From assembly GCF_003048255.1 (NCBI RefSeq), contig NZ_CP028487.1:3844001-3908000 (forward strand): a DNA stretch of 64,000 nucleotides, given 5' to 3'. Below, piece after piece: positions 33,675 to 41,857 of this stretch. The notes beneath the pieces were generated by a model that saw only the letters and a program-made list of their open reading frames with translations, had not been told where the DNA came from and did not search any database. Position 1 is the first letter of the stretch, and every line of letters starts with the position of its first letter. This stretch comes from Yersinia massiliensis. GTDB taxonomy: Bacteria; Pseudomonadota; Gammaproteobacteria; Enterobacterales; Enterobacteriaceae. Made by a program: the position numbers and the translations under genes.

Positions 33675-34760
33675 TTAGAAGTTATGCCGCAATTCCGCTG
33701 CCCAGAACCAGAAGTTGTTGCTGGTTTTATGCCCATTTATCCAAGTCTGCTCTGGCCGATAATAGGTATCGAAGAATAGCGACGTTTGTTTGGTAAAGGG
33801 ATAGATCGCCTGGAATCCGTAGCGGCTACGATTCTTCTCTTTAAACAGGGTTTCATTGTTACGCGAGTCGCGGAAACTTTGTGTCCCTTTGGTTAACGCC
33901 AGACGGGTGTACGGCATGAGCATGACACCATTATCGAACTTGTAGCGGTAGATCCCCCACAGGAAATGTTCCTTGTTATAAAGCGTATTGACCAGTTGCT
34001 CGTCGATATACAAGTAGTTCAGCCACAACGAATTTTTCTTATCAAACGTGAAGTTAGCACCCGCAAAATGCTCGTTGATTTGGCTCCAGTCACGCTTGTA
34101 GACGCCATATTCTCCTTTTGCCCGCGCGTAATCCAGTTTACGGTCAATCAAGCGGAAAGAGAGACTGGCATTAAAGCTCACACTGTCGGAATACTTATAG
34201 TAAGCCTGTGGACGGATCCAGAATTCGTGCCGCTCTTCGCCTTTGCGCACATCACCCTGATATTCCGGAACAGCCAGCGCGGGGTTGTTTATCGACGGAT
34301 AATGCCAGTTGTCATTACGATAGCCTATGCGCAGTTTCGTATTGCCGCTTTTCCCATCCAGCGTGAAGGGGAATGTTCTCGTGACCCCTGCCTGCCAGCG
34401 AGTACGATCGTACTCTTGCATATTGTCTAAATAGGTTTTCAAAAATTGCACATCATAGAGCCACAGCGAATCATTCTGATAAATAAAAGCACCGAGATAA
34501 GGCGAAGTCGCCATGCTCCCTTTCATAAATTTCCAATTATCATCGCTGTCTATTTCTTGCTCAACGCCAATATAGGTATCAAAGTTCCAGACTTTTTTCT
34601 CGAGCTTTGTCTGAGCTTCTTTTTTTTCTTTTTCCATCGCTAAAATACGTTGGTTCAGTTTTAATATTTCCTGATCGTAATCGGTTGAAGACTCATCTGC
34701 CATTACCGGCGCAGACATCGCTATAGCACTGAGGATCACTAACCCTGTCAAACGATTCAT
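33675..34760 (-). CDS. OmpG-like outer membrane porin with N-terminal coiled coil
   Basis: Predicted beta-barrel channel for sugars or muropeptide fragments; 361 residues. The signal peptide ends APVMA (about 22). Residues 28-55 (EILKLNQRILAMEKEKKEAQ) form a charged coiled coil that could reach the peptidoglycan or oligomerise. The rest alternates polar and aromatic residues in strand-sized blocks (RWQAGVTRTFPF, HEFWIRPQAYYKYS, SLWLNYLYIDEQ) and ends AAELRHNF with the terminal phenylalanine needed for barrel insertion. Size and spacing fit the 14-strand OmpG family. It lies between nagZ (18 bp) and namZ (48 bp), so it likely admits the substrates of those enzymes or lets products exchange. 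Confidence 0.82.
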   Translation of the reverse strand: MNRLTGLVILSAIAMSAPVMADESSTDYDQEILKLNQRILAMEKEKKEAQTKLEKKVWNFDTYIGVEQEIDSDDNWKFMKGSMATSPYLGAFIYQNDSLWLYDVQFLKTYLDNMQEYDRTRWQAGVTRTFPFTLDGKSGNTKLRIGYRNDNWHYPSINNPALAVPEYQGDVRKGEERHEFWIRPQAYYKYSDSVSFNASLSFRLIDRKLDYARAKGEYGVYKRDWSQINEHFAGANFTFDKKNSLWLNYLYIDEQLVNTLYNKEHFLWGIYRYKFDNGVMLMPYTRLALTKGTQSFRDSRNNETLFKEKNRSRYGFQAIYPFTKQTSLFFDTYYRPEQTWINGHKTSNNFWFWAAELRHNF

Positions 34761-34778
34761 TTTTTATCTTCCATTATT

Positions 34779-36650
34779 TTATAATATTGTTAATCCATAA
34801 CCGCGCGGATAAAGCACTTTATTAGCATCAGGCGTTTTAATATCGACGGGGAGTTTCCCTTGAGGTTTAGCGAGAATATCTTGTTTACCTGCTGGCCCTT
34901 GGAATAGCGTTCTTAAACCGCTGCGAATATTGGTTTCCAGACTATTACGGACATTATTTGTTACATCGAAACCCGTAATACCATAAATAGCGATATTTGC
35001 CTTTACGCCAGATAAATAAGCGATGTCATAGGGGTTACGCGTGGAGATGACCACTAGTGGAATCTTTTTATTATTAGCGACATCGATAATCCGCTGAGCA
35101 TTCATTGGATTTTCTTTGAGATTATAAGTCGCAAGAATAATGAATTGCTGACCTTCAATTTGTTTTTCAATCTCTTCTGTCGTTAGTGTATCCAGACCTA
35201 GCTTGATTACCTGATGCTTAACGTTTAATGAAACTTTTAGCTCATTGGCAATGTCATTCAAATGTTTGCTAATAAGCTCGTTACGTGGCCCTTCATCGGA
35301 AAATACCATCATCTCATTCTGTTGTTTAAGACGATAAGGCAGTACTTGGTCGTTTTTAATCAGCGTAATGGCCTGCTCGGAAATCGCATTTTCCAAATCT
35401 TTATGTGCCTTGGATGCGACAATAGTTTGTGCCTTGGCGGCATCATGCGGTGCAGGAGAAAGCTGTTTGTTCAGTTTGGTATAGATAACGCGCTGTGCTG
35501 ACTCCTCAATACGTTGCTTAAGCACCGCATCTTTTCCTGCTTCAGTTTTCAGGTAATGATACAGTTCGCCGAGTTGCTCGATACTGCTCTTGTCTTTAAT
35601 CGCTAATGGCATCAAGACAATATCATTACCGGCGAGGATCGCTTGCTTGATAGACCACTGGCGATCAAAATTACCGGTGATGGCCCCCATGTCCATGGCA
35701 TCGGTCAGAATAAGGCCCTCAAACTTCAACTGGTGGCGCAGAAGGTCAGTCAGAATAGGCTTCGATAACGTGGCCGGAGTGCCGATTTCTTCTCCTTTGG
35801 TATTGGTCAACTTAGCGTCATCAAGCGCGGGAACGACCACATGAGCGGTCATGATGGCGTCGCTATCCGGCATCACCTCAAGGAAGGGTTTAAGCTCAAT
35901 CTGCGACCATGCTGCCTTGTCAATATTGATGCTAGGCAGCGCAAAGTGGGTATCTGAACTCACGTTGCCATGCCCTGGGAAGTGTTTTAGCGAGGTCAGT
36001 ACCGGATATTGCTGAATACCCTCGATATAGCTGCGAGCCAATTTACCGACCAAAATCGGATCATCGGAATAAGAACGAACACCGATAACAGGGTTGTTTT
36101 GGTTATTGTTAACATCCACCACGGGGCCAAAGTTAAAGTTAAAACCAAGACTCGTTAATTCATAGCCATGAATTGTCCCTGCTTGTTTAGCTAACTTCGG
36201 CGACCCTGTCGCCCCTAAAGCCATATTCCCCGGCATTTCAGTCCCGACACGTAAACGGGTGACATATCCCCCTTCCTGATCGGTACTAATAAATAATGGT
36301 AAATTATTGCGTGCATTCTGAATATGATTAATTAATTCTACCGTCTGCGGCGTATCAATTAAGTTTTCACGAAACAGAATCACCGAACCCAGAGAGTAAT
36401 CTTTAATCATCTTACTGACACTGTCATTTATCGTGATAAATGGCGTCTTATTTTCAGTATTACTTTCATCCCAAGAACGAATATCGACCATCAACATCTG
36501 TCCGAGTTTTTCCTCAAAACTCATTTGATTTATTAATGTTTCCGCAGCAGTTTTTGGCGACTGCCACATTTCTTTCAATTGTGAATCTGAAATAGTGGCA
36601 GCATAACTTCCGGTACTGAATAAAAAAATAGCAGATATTATTTTTTTCAT
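34779..36650 (-). CDS. nagZ: Exported two-domain beta-N-acetylglucosaminidase, NagZ-type GH3
   Basis: Predicted to cut GlcNAc from the non-reducing end of peptidoglycan fragments; 623 residues, about twice the cytosolic E. coli NagZ (341) and like Bacillus NagZ (YbbD). A signal peptide MKKIISAIFLFSTGSYA directs it to the periplasm. The GH3 barrel has DQEGG (124-128), KHFPGHGN (222-229), the acid/base pair D233-x-H235 in SSDTHFALP, and the nucleophile D317 in LILTDAMDMGAI. The second domain (about 400-623) holds the extra alpha/beta sandwich found in Bacillus NagZ. The frame is open to 36689, but the ATG at 36650 gives the signal peptide. It is the first gene of the operon; removal of GlcNAc exposes MurNAc for NamZ. 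Confidence 0.92.
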   Translation of the reverse strand: MKKIISAIFLFSTGSYAATISDSQLKEMWQSPKTAAETLINQMSFEEKLGQMLMVDIRSWDESNTENKTPFITINDSVSKMIKDYSLGSVILFRENLIDTPQTVELINHIQNARNNLPLFISTDQEGGYVTRLRVGTEMPGNMALGATGSPKLAKQAGTIHGYELTSLGFNFNFGPVVDVNNNQNNPVIGVRSYSDDPILVGKLARSYIEGIQQYPVLTSLKHFPGHGNVSSDTHFALPSINIDKAAWSQIELKPFLEVMPDSDAIMTAHVVVPALDDAKLTNTKGEEIGTPATLSKPILTDLLRHQLKFEGLILTDAMDMGAITGNFDRQWSIKQAILAGNDIVLMPLAIKDKSSIEQLGELYHYLKTEAGKDAVLKQRIEESAQRVIYTKLNKQLSPAPHDAAKAQTIVASKAHKDLENAISEQAITLIKNDQVLPYRLKQQNEMMVFSDEGPRNELISKHLNDIANELKVSLNVKHQVIKLGLDTLTTEEIEKQIEGQQFIILATYNLKENPMNAQRIIDVANNKKIPLVVISTRNPYDIAYLSGVKANIAIYGITGFDVTNNVRNSLETNIRSGLRTLFQGPAGKQDILAKPQGKLPVDIKTPDANKVLYPRGYGLTIL

Positions 36651-36706
36651 GAATAGCTCCATGGTGTCAATTTCCCAGCGATTGTACATTCCAAAATGAG
36701 TAATAA

Positions 36707-36722
36707 AGTGACAATTATCACA
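36707..36722. promoter_or_regulatory. CRP-like site upstream of nagZ (in the 36651-37088 intergenic region)
   Basis: AGTGA-CAATTA-TCACA differs from the CRP consensus at one of ten positions. It lies 57 bp before the nagZ start, near typical activator distance. The rest of the 438-bp region up to the murR end is AT-rich with no gene I can support. Together with the perfect site before murQ it suggests shared catabolite control of both arms. Confidence 0.55.
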
Positions 36723-37088
36723 GCTGGTCGATTCGTGTTTTTGGTTATCAATGGAATAATATTTACTTTCCCTTCAAGATTTTTTGGCCGCAAACTGATT
36801 AATTCAAGGAGATGCATAAGGAATAGCAAATTAATTTTTGGAATATATTTCGTTAATTATTTCTGTGGCATTTCAATTTGCAAGAATAGTCTTAGTATAT
36901 AATCAATAACAATATTGACCGTTAAGCTTTTAGGGCGTTTATCATTGGATATTAATTTGACTGCTCAGATCACTGGCCCCGTAAAAAAGCGTCACATCGT
37001 GGCCGAAGAAAAGGAATTTACGGCAATAATGTTGGCACCCGCATACGGTTTGTTTGCGTTTTTTTGCGAGAACCAGCCTCGGCTTGGG

Positions 37089-37949
37089 TTAATCGTCCAG
37101 ATTGTTGATGGTCATACTGGCGTTAAGGACCAGTGGTTTGGCGATTTCTTTTCGTCGCTGCAATAGCGCCAAGAAAATAAGATCGGTCAGGGTATTTTGC
37201 GCTGTCCGTGATGATATCGAAGAGCTGCGCCATTCATTTTCATCAGAAATACTTTCCAGCACATAATCGGCAAGCTTAGCCAAAGGAGTTTCTTTGTTGC
37301 CCGTGATGGCGATGACCGTCGCCCCCTGCGCTTTTGCCATGGTACTGGCCATCCGCATTTCTTTGCGCTTGCCGCTGAACGACAACACGATCTGTACATC
37401 TTTCGGCGTCAAAGCCTGAGCAGTGGCTAACTGAACATGAAGATCGGCTTCCGCTAAGCAGAGAATACCTATCTTTTGCAGTTTGTAACTCAGGTCTTTT
37501 GCTGTTAATCCAGATCCCCAAATGCCGACAATCTGTACCCGTTGAGCATGATTGATAATGTCCACAACCTGCTGAAATACTGCGAAGTTTATTTTTTTGG
37601 TGGTATCAATGATCGCGGCCGTTTTTTCATGTGCCAGCTTTTGCGCCATCACCATCAGCGAATCTTCAGATGAGATAGCATTATGCAACGCCTTATGCGG
37701 GTAGGTTTTAAATTGGTTATTTCTGCCCAGTTCTTCACTGATGACAATCTTGAGCGCAGGGAAGCCCTTCATACCAATCTTCTGGCTAAACTTGATGACA
37801 GCGGATTGACTCACCCCAGCGTCTTCAGCGAAGCGGGAAGAGGACATGCCTAGAATAGCCTCAGGATTATCCAGAATGAATTTAGCAATTTTTTGCTGGC
37901 TTTCAGCGAGTTCAGGTAGCAACCAAGCGATCTCATTTAACACTGACAT
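37089..37949 (-). CDS. murR: MurR-type transcriptional regulator (RpiR family)
   Basis: Predicted repressor of the MurNAc genes that senses MurNAc 6-phosphate; 286 residues. An N-terminal RpiR helix-turn-helix (about 1-75: SSSRFAEDAGVSQSAVIKFS) is followed by a SIS sugar-phosphate domain (about 120-260: VQIVGIWGSGLTAKDLSYKL, VQIVLSFSGKRKEM). The ATG at 37949 has ACGGAGA 8 bp upstream and starts MSVLNEIAW; the longer open frame to 38021 has no ribosome-binding site. It is divergent from murQP with a 227-bp gap and faces nagZ from upstream, so it can control both arms. MurR in E. coli is likewise divergent from murQP. Confidence 0.88.
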   Translation of the reverse strand: MSVLNEIAWLLPELAESQQKIAKFILDNPEAILGMSSSRFAEDAGVSQSAVIKFSQKIGMKGFPALKIVISEELGRNNQFKTYPHKALHNAISSEDSLMVMAQKLAHEKTAAIIDTTKKINFAVFQQVVDIINHAQRVQIVGIWGSGLTAKDLSYKLQKIGILCLAEADLHVQLATAQALTPKDVQIVLSFSGKRKEMRMASTMAKAQGATVIAITGNKETPLAKLADYVLESISDENEWRSSSISSRTAQNTLTDLIFLALLQRRKEIAKPLVLNASMTINNLDD

Positions 37950-38103
37950 CAAAAATATCTCCGTTATTTGTAATAGATTATTCCACTCATGACGCCTTTC
38001 ATTCCATTGACCTATTTGCATGAAAGTATTGAAAATATTTTTTTATTTTATCTTTTTATTCGATGTTTATTCCTCATCAAACAGAGAATCAGAATAGATT
38101 TGC

Positions 38104-38119
38104 TGTGATAATAATCACA
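38104..38119. promoter_or_regulatory. Perfect CRP consensus site in the murR-murQ intergenic region
   Basis: TGTGA-TAATAA-TCACA matches the consensus at all ten defined positions. Its 3' end lies 57 bp before the murQ ATG, a distance suited to activation of murQP. E. coli murQ is known to need CRP-cAMP, so the site is likely functional. Confidence 0.75.
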
Positions 38120-38176
38120 CTTTAAGAATAAATAATTCCTTAACATCGCCGAAAACCTAATCAAATGGAAGCCCCA

Positions 38177-39085
38177 ATGAAGATTAATTTAAGCAAGATG
38201 GTGACCGAAAGCCGCAATCCGGCCAGTTCTCAGATTGATATGCTGCCAACACTGGAAATGCTTGCGGTGATCAACGCGGAGGATAAAAAAGTCCCCTTAG
38301 CGGTGGAAGCCACACTGCCAGAGGTGGCCAAATTAGTGGATTTGGTCGTTGAGGCTTTCGCCAACGGCGGCAGATTAATTTATTGCGGTGCCGGTACGTC
38401 TGGGCGGCTGGGCATTCTGGATGCAAGCGAGTGCCCGCCAACCTACGGCACGCCTCGTGAGCAGGTGATCGGCCTAATTGCAGGTGGACATACCGCGATT
38501 CTGCTGGCAGTTGAGAACGCAGAAGACAACCCTGAAATGGGGAAACAAGATTTGCGTAATCTCGAGTTCAACGCCCGTGACGTTTTGGTGGGGATCGCCG
38601 CGAGCGGCCGCACACCTTATGTGTTGGGCGCAATGGCTTACGCACGCAGTGTCGGGGCAACGGTTGCCGCTATCTCTTGTAATCAGAACAGCGAAATGAG
38701 CAAGGCTGCTGATATTGCCATTGAACCCGTGGTTGGCCCTGAAGTCGTCACTGGTTCATCACGCATGAAAGCAGGAACAGCGCAAAAACTGATCCTTAAT
38801 ATGATCACCACTGGTGCCATGATCCGCAGCGGCAAGGTGTACAGCAATCTGATGGTGGATGTTGAAGCCACCAACGCCAAACTCGTACAACGCCAAGTCA
38901 ATATCGTGGTTGAAGCCACAGAATGCACCCCAGAAGAAGCAGAAAACGCGCTCAATGAATGCCAGCGCCACTGTAAAACCGCCATTGTCATGATCCTCGG
39001 TGGCCTGACAGCACAACAGGCGGCTGCGGTATTGAGTAAGAATAAAGGCTTTATTCGTAAGGCGTTAGAGGGGATACAGGCATAG
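38177..39085 (+). CDS. murQ: N-acetylmuramic acid 6-phosphate etherase
   Basis: Cleaves the lactyl ether of MurNAc-6-P in the cytoplasm to give GlcNAc-6-P and D-lactate; 302 residues, against 298 in E. coli. The SIS-type core is nearly identical to E. coli Mur[29 protein letters not shown] with the catalytic E85, [11 protein letters not shown], and [14 protein letters not shown]. The ATG at 38177 has GGAAG 5 bp upstream; an ATG 12 bp earlier lacks one. It is followed 2 bp later by murP, and a perfect CRP site precedes it. Confidence 0.97.
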   Translation: MKINLSKMVTESRNPASSQIDMLPTLEMLAVINAEDKKVPLAVEATLPEVAKLVDLVVEAFANGGRLIYCGAGTSGRLGILDASECPPTYGTPREQVIGLIAGGHTAILLAVENAEDNPEMGKQDLRNLEFNARDVLVGIAASGRTPYVLGAMAYARSVGATVAAISCNQNSEMSKAADIAIEPVVGPEVVTGSSRMKAGTAQKLILNMITTGAMIRSGKVYSNLMVDVEATNAKLVQRQVNIVVEATECTPEEAENALNECQRHCKTAIVMILGGLTAQQAAAVLSKNKGFIRKALEGIQA

Positions 39086-39087
39086 CC

Positions 39088-40539
39088 ATGGCGAAAATAA
39101 CCGTTTCCATGATAGAGCAGATTTTACAGCTCACCGGCGGTAGTGAAAATATCATTATCTGTGGTAACTGTATGACCCGTTTGCGGCTGACGTTGCGCGA
39201 CCGCGAGCAAATCCAGCTCGATAATCTGAAGAAAATACCGGGCGTGTTAGGGGTCGTTAACGGCGACGATCAGTTACAGATCATCCTCGGTCCGGGTAAA
39301 GCCCAGACGGCCAGCGAAATGATGAACACGCTGCTAAACGCGCAACCTCGTCAACCGCAGGGCGGTCACGAGCAAGCAGATTTACAGTCGTTGGCCAGCC
39401 AAAACAAGCAGCAGATGAAAGCCAAACAAAATAGTGCGGTGCATAATTTTCTGACCAAGTTCGCCACTATTTTTACCCCGCTGATCCCCGGTTTTATTGC
39501 CGCAGGGCTACTGCTCGGGTTTGCGACGCTAATGCAGCAAACGCTGGTCGTTGAAGGCGTGACGCCAGCCGTTTGGTTGAAAAGCCTGATCGCTTATATG
39601 AAAGTATTCAGCATCGGCTTGTTTACCTTCCTGAGCATTCTGATTGGTTATAACACTCAGAAAGCCTTTGGCGGGACTGGCGTGAATGGCGCGATTATCG
39701 CGTCGCTGTTTATTTTACGCTATGTGCCAGAAGGCACTGTTGGCTATTACGCTGGGATGAGCGACTTCTTTGGCATGGTTATCGATCCCCGCGGCAACAT
39801 TATTGGCGTGCTACTGGCCTGTATTATGGGCGCATGGATTGAACGGCAGGTTCGTCGGGTGATTCCTGATAACTTGGATATGATCCTTACCTCGACTATT
39901 ACCTTGCTGATCACCGGTGCGATTACTTTTGTGGTGATTATGCCAGTGGGTGGCGAGCTGTTTAAGGGGATGTCATGGCTGTTTATGCACCTTAATGGCA
40001 ACCCATTCGGCACCGCCATACTGGCTGGGTTATTCCTGATTAGCGTAGTTTTCGGCATTCATCAGGGATTTGTTCCGGTGTATTTCGCGTTAATGGATGC
40101 GCAAGGCTTTAACTCGCTGTTCCCGATTTTGGCGATGGCAGGTGCTGGCCAAGTCGGGGCATCGCTGGCGCTGTTCGCTCGTTCGCCTAAGGGTTCGCTG
40201 CTGCGAACTCAGATCAAAGGGGCAATTTTTCCTGGTCTGCTGGGGATCGGCGAGCCACTGATTTATGGGGTGACGTTGCCACGCCTGAAGCCGTTTGTGA
40301 CCGCCTGCTTGGGTGGCGCTGTCGGGGGGTTCTTTATCGGTCTGGTGGCTTGGATGGGGTTACCGATAGGGCTTAATACCGTTTTCGGCCCTTCGGGTTT
40401 GGTCTCTATTCCTCTGATGACATCGGCGAAAGGCATCTTTGCAGGCATGCTGGTTTATGTCGCCGGTATTATTATCTCTTATATTGCCGGTTTCGTTCTG
40501 ACTTGGCTGTTTGGCAGTAAGAATGTCGATTTAAGCTGA
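39088..40539 (+). CDS. murP: PTS EIIBC component for N-acetylmuramic acid
   Basis: Imports MurNAc across the inner membrane with phosphorylation to MurNAc-6-P; 483 residues. The EIIB domain (about 1-85) has the phosphocysteine C28 in [10 protein letters not shown], followed by a Gln-rich linker (about 90-120). The EIIC domain has about ten membrane segments, with [18 protein letters not shown] near 387-404, the sugar-binding motif of the glucose-sucrose family. There is no EIIA domain, so the glucose EIIA must supply phosphate, as for E. coli MurP. It is coupled to murQ with a 2-bp gap and ended by a strong terminator. Confidence 0.95.
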   Translation: MAKITVSMIEQILQLTGGSENIIICGNCMTRLRLTLRDREQIQLDNLKKIPGVLGVVNGDDQLQIILGPGKAQTASEMMNTLLNAQPRQPQGGHEQADLQSLASQNKQQMKAKQNSAVHNFLTKFATIFTPLIPGFIAAGLLLGFATLMQQTLVVEGVTPAVWLKSLIAYMKVFSIGLFTFLSILIGYNTQKAFGGTGVNGAIIASLFILRYVPEGTVGYYAGMSDFFGMVIDPRGNIIGVLLACIMGAWIERQVRRVIPDNLDMILTSTITLLITGAITFVVIMPVGGELFKGMSWLFMHLNGNPFGTAILAGLFLISVVFGIHQGFVPVYFALMDAQGFNSLFPILAMAGAGQVGASLALFARSPKGSLLRTQIKGAIFPGLLGIGEPLIYGVTLPRLKPFVTACLGGAVGGFFIGLVAWMGLPIGLNTVFGPSGLVSIPLMTSAKGIFAGMLVYVAGIIISYIAGFVLTWLFGSKNVDLS

Positions 40540-40588
40540 TTAGTCGGGTCTTTTTATGACCTCTGCTGGCAGTGTTGCCATCGAAAAA

Positions 40589-40614
40589 GGCGGGTTGTTA
40601 TTAGACAGCCCGCC
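40589..40614. terminator. Bidirectional terminator between murP and fimbria 2
   Basis: GGCGGGTTGT (40589-40598) pairs with ACAGCCCGCC (40605-40614) over 10 bp with one wobble and a 6-nt loop. T6 follows on the plus strand and A5 precedes, so it can end murQP and also the convergent fimbria 2 operon. Confidence 0.9.
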
Positions 40615-40621
40615 TTTTTTA

Positions 40622-41797
40622 TTACCAGTTCACCTCAAGGGTAGCTGTCGCGGTGGCAGGGCCGGGTTCAGCGGTGTCACGCGGGCACAAGACCCATACC
40701 AGCGGATCGGACCAAGACTCCGTTGACGTCACTGAGCGGAGGGCAACTTTCGTGTTATCCATGCGTAAAGACGATGCCTTGTCTGTGCATCCTGCGTCAG
40801 AAGTCGCATTTGCACCAATAAAGCCACGAATATCCCCTGCAATACTTCCCCCTACTGTCGACAACAGCGGCAGAGTGTATTGACCTCCAGCCTGCGTTTT
40901 CGGCGTGACTGAATAAGTGATAGCCGAGGTAGCACCGCCTTCGTTGGTACAGCTCACACTCAGCGAAGACTGCACGGCAATCCCCTTCCCATCTGTTGCC
41001 TGAGCAGGTGTCACGTCTCCAAATGGAACGAGGTTGGCCGTATTCATCGAACATTCCGTTCTGGCGATCGTCAGATTAGAGAAAGACAATGCTGATTGCT
41101 TGTTGGCGCCGCTGGTTTTATGAAGTTGGAGATACGTCGTGGGAAGCGCCCCCACGGCAGCCGATGGGGAGACATATACCCCATAGGTCACATTCATCGA
41201 GGTCGTTGCGCCATCCAAAATGTAAAAGTTACCGGTTATCTGGCGCTGAATGGCAGCACAATGTGACGGTGATCCAGGCGTCAACCAGTTAGCTGCTATT
41301 GCCCCCTTGCTGTCCCAAGTTGCGGAATAGATATCGGTGATAACATTCGTGGTAGCGCTCGGCGTACCTGTTTTTGCCGTTGCACTCAGGCTTCCCGTCA
41401 GGATGATGAGTACGCCCGGCTGAATCTGGTATCCGGACCATCCGTCTACCGTGGTATACGGCAGACCGGCAATGGAGCACGTCGCACCATTTGCGTCAGT
41501 AGGTGTTGTCTGCCAAGCTGATAATTTCCAGCCCCAGCTATAACTTAACGCTGTGCTGCCATTATAAGGACCATACGCAGTTCCAACGATAGACGGTGTC
41601 CAAGTCCCCAGTCTGTTATAACCATCCGTGATAACCTGCGCTGAAGCCATATGCCACGGCATCAATACGAAAGCAACAACCCACTTGAGCCAGTGCCTGC
41701 GAGTGGCTTTCACGAAAAAATGAGACAGCAATTGAGAGGTGCGTCCAATCACATTGCCAGTATCAGGCTGCGTGACGATGTGGTTTAAATCAGACAT
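40622..41797 (-). CDS. Probable fimbrial tip adhesin, fimbria 2
   Basis: Last gene of fimbrial operon 2; 391 residues, twice the size of a pilin. The signal peptide is unusually long, with a basic N-region and hydrophobic WLKWVVAFVLMPWHMASAQ near residues 36-54. The N-terminal lectin-like part (about 55-255) is rich in aromatic, Thr and Ser residues (RLGTWTPSIVGTAYG, LSYSWGWKLSAW). The C-terminal pilin domain (about 260-391) starts with a cysteine (RTECSMN) and ends ATATLEVNW. The ATG at 41797 has AGGAA 6 bp upstream. It follows the usher, the usual adhesin position. The receptor is unknown. Confidence 0.78.
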   Translation of the reverse strand: MSDLNHIVTQPDTGNVIGRTSQLLSHFFVKATRRHWLKWVVAFVLMPWHMASAQVITDGYNRLGTWTPSIVGTAYGPYNGSTALSYSWGWKLSAWQTTPTDANGATCSIAGLPYTTVDGWSGYQIQPGVLIILTGSLSATAKTGTPSATTNVITDIYSATWDSKGAIAANWLTPGSPSHCAAIQRQITGNFYILDGATTSMNVTYGVYVSPSAAVGALPTTYLQLHKTSGANKQSALSFSNLTIARTECSMNTANLVPFGDVTPAQATDGKGIAVQSSLSVSCTNEGGATSAITYSVTPKTQAGGQYTLPLLSTVGGSIAGDIRGFIGANATSDAGCTDKASSLRMDNTKVALRSVTSTESWSDPLVWVLCPRDTAEPGPATATATLEVNW

Positions 41798-41857
41798 ATT
41801 GATTCCTATGAAAACACTATTCTTAAGCAAAGCCGCGCAGCGTTACGCGGCCTTTTA

